NCBI GenBank assembly: GCA_905235155.1
Contig: CAJOKJ010000013.1
Span: 1-42,702, forward strand
Length of the DNA stretch: 42,702 nucleotides
Direction: 5' to 3'
Origin: Candidatus Gastranaerophilales bacterium
GTDB lineage: Bacteria; Cyanobacteriota; Vampirovibrionia; Gastranaerophilales; Gastranaerophilaceae
Shown: one piece after another, positions 42,134 through 42,702 of the stretch
Position numbering within the stretch: position 1 is the stretch's first letter
Layout of the letters: each line of letters begins with the position of its first letter
Made by a program: the position numbers and the translations under genes
The notes under the pieces: generated by a model
The model's input: only the letters and a program-made list of their open reading frames with translations
What the model was told of the DNA's origin: nothing
Database searches by the model: none

Positions 42134-42592
42134 AGTGCATTTTTACCGTTTTATGTGTTCTAAAAACTCCTCAAATTTTTAATCAAAGGGGGCAGATGGG
42201 GGGCGAAGAAGCAAAAGTTCTAATTTTATTAGTTTTTTATGCAAGAATATGAAATCCTTACACCTGTGTACTAGAATGACCATGTTGAGATTGACGGTCA
42301 GTTTGAGATTATTTTTAAAGAGTGGCTTATAGTTTGAAAATTTGTGGTCGGAAGTTTATTGATAACGCTATCTCAAACTACTTTATAATGGACTTTGATT
42401 GGATTCAAAATGAAAAATTTTTTATAGCAGAAAACCAGTCATAGCTGAAACGGACAATTAATCTGAGATTTTGGAAAATCCGTTTTTGTCCAATTAAAAA
42501 AATGTGTCTGATAAAAAATATAAGAAATTCAATTAGAAAAATGATTACACTAAAGCCGATTTTTGGTATGGTCATATTGATAAGGAGAAAAT
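42134..42592. other. Gene-poor stretch downstream of tRNA-Gly
   Basis: About 460 bp without a convincing gene. It holds GGGGGCAGATGGGGGG at about 42188-42203, unusual in this AT-rich window. It also has a perfect 10-bp inverted repeat AGTTTGAGAT/ATCTCAAACT (42300-42309/42370-42379), a promoter-like TTTATAATGG near 42381-42390, and overlapping inverted repeats AAACGGA/TCCGTTT and GGACAA/TTGTCC near 42449-42493. No tRNA-end direct repeat is seen inside the window. Confidence 0.4.
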
Positions 42593-42702
42593 ATGAGTTA
42601 TTCAAAAGAACAATCAATCGAATGCCCTATTTGTGGGAGACAGGCTAAATCTTCACCTAATCGAGAGTTTATGCATCGTTATTATGTCAAATGTGATTGC
42701 TG
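42593..42702 (+). CDS. Start of a zinc-ribbon protein, cut by the window edge
   Basis: The first 36 residues begin MSYSKEQSIECPICGRQAKS, after an excellent AAGGAG ribosome-binding site 6 nt before the ATG. CPIC and a later CDC (KCDC) fit a small zinc-binding ribbon. No family can be assigned from this fragment. Its position beyond tRNA-Gly and the gene-poor stretch would suit accessory DNA. Confidence 0.6.
   Translation, partial: MSYSKEQSIECPICGRQAKSSPNREFMHRYYVKCDC

Noticed and set aside
41994-42182. 62-residue frame over tRNA-Gly
   Set aside because: The region is a clear tRNA with promoter and terminator; the frame is incidental.
42405-42617. 70-residue minus-strand frame near the right edge
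   Set aside because: AT-rich Ile/Phe/Leu composition, no ribosome-binding site, and it runs across the strong start of the plus-strand zinc-ribbon gene.

Overview
The window is an AT-rich bacterial chromosome segment, densely packed, with a housekeeping backbone and small accessory loci. LpxA indicates a Gram-negative envelope with lipid A. There is also GlgC, a flagellar basal-body/export block (FliF-FliG-FliH-FliI), a sodium-pumping decarboxylase (OadG/A/B), a pseudopilin with an A|FTLAE processing site and an ADP-forming acyl-CoA synthetase. This mix suggests a fermentative host-associated or sediment bacterium. My best guess is the non-photosynthetic cyanobacterial sister lineage (Vampirovibrionia/Melainabacteria, Gastranaerophilales). 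That is inference from gene content and style; no marker phylogeny was run.

Layout. 1-420: minus-strand transcription unit with a strong promoter, two 92-bp tandem tRNA-like repeats, tRNA-Val(TAC) and a UUCG-loop terminator. 422-3966 (minus): small secreted protein, TspO-like membrane protein, GTPase EngB and a large secreted TPR protein. 4063-6910 (plus): Xer recombinase, GTPase Der and two tandem three-helix membrane proteins. 6945-7251: compact convergent locus that looks like a type I toxin-antitoxin, with a 33-residue hydrophobic peptide and an antisense RNA. 7279-10999 (minus): grpE-dnaJ-beta propeller-O-methyltransferase. 11196-13218 (plus): groES-groEL. 13325-15736 (minus): thioredoxin-like protein, glgC and an XRE regulator, with a palindrome and a possible small RNA between the last two. 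15913-18581 (plus): two-gene O-acetylation cassette (DHHW/AlgJ-like plus MBOAT). 18706-23515 (plus): fliF-G-H-I. 23520-25551 (minus): carboxy-terminal protease and a secreted HEALH protein that appears frameshifted. 25661-28907 (plus): oadG, an alpha subunit split by one in-frame stop, and oadB. 29027-32524: dnaE. 32580-33386 (minus): lpxA. 33584-35694 (plus): stand-alone LuxR-type HTH and a 576-residue coiled-coil protein. 35767-36363 (minus): higB-higA. 36476-39298 (minus): acyl-CoA synthetase and a frameshifted radical SAM gene. 39395-41885: pseudopilin, second XRE regulator and dnaB. 42028-42102: tRNA-Gly(GCC), then a gene-poor stretch and the start of a zinc-ribbon gene at the edge.

The most noteworthy signals are the transcribed tRNA-like repeats beside tRNA-Val, the type I toxin-antitoxin-like locus in which both RNAs would begin with nearly the same sequence, a Shine-Dalgarno buried in a terminator hairpin, three interrupted genes, and several genes whose -10 box lies only 5-6 nt from the start codon (candidate leaderless mRNAs). 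No CRISPR array, insertion sequence or complete prophage is visible.
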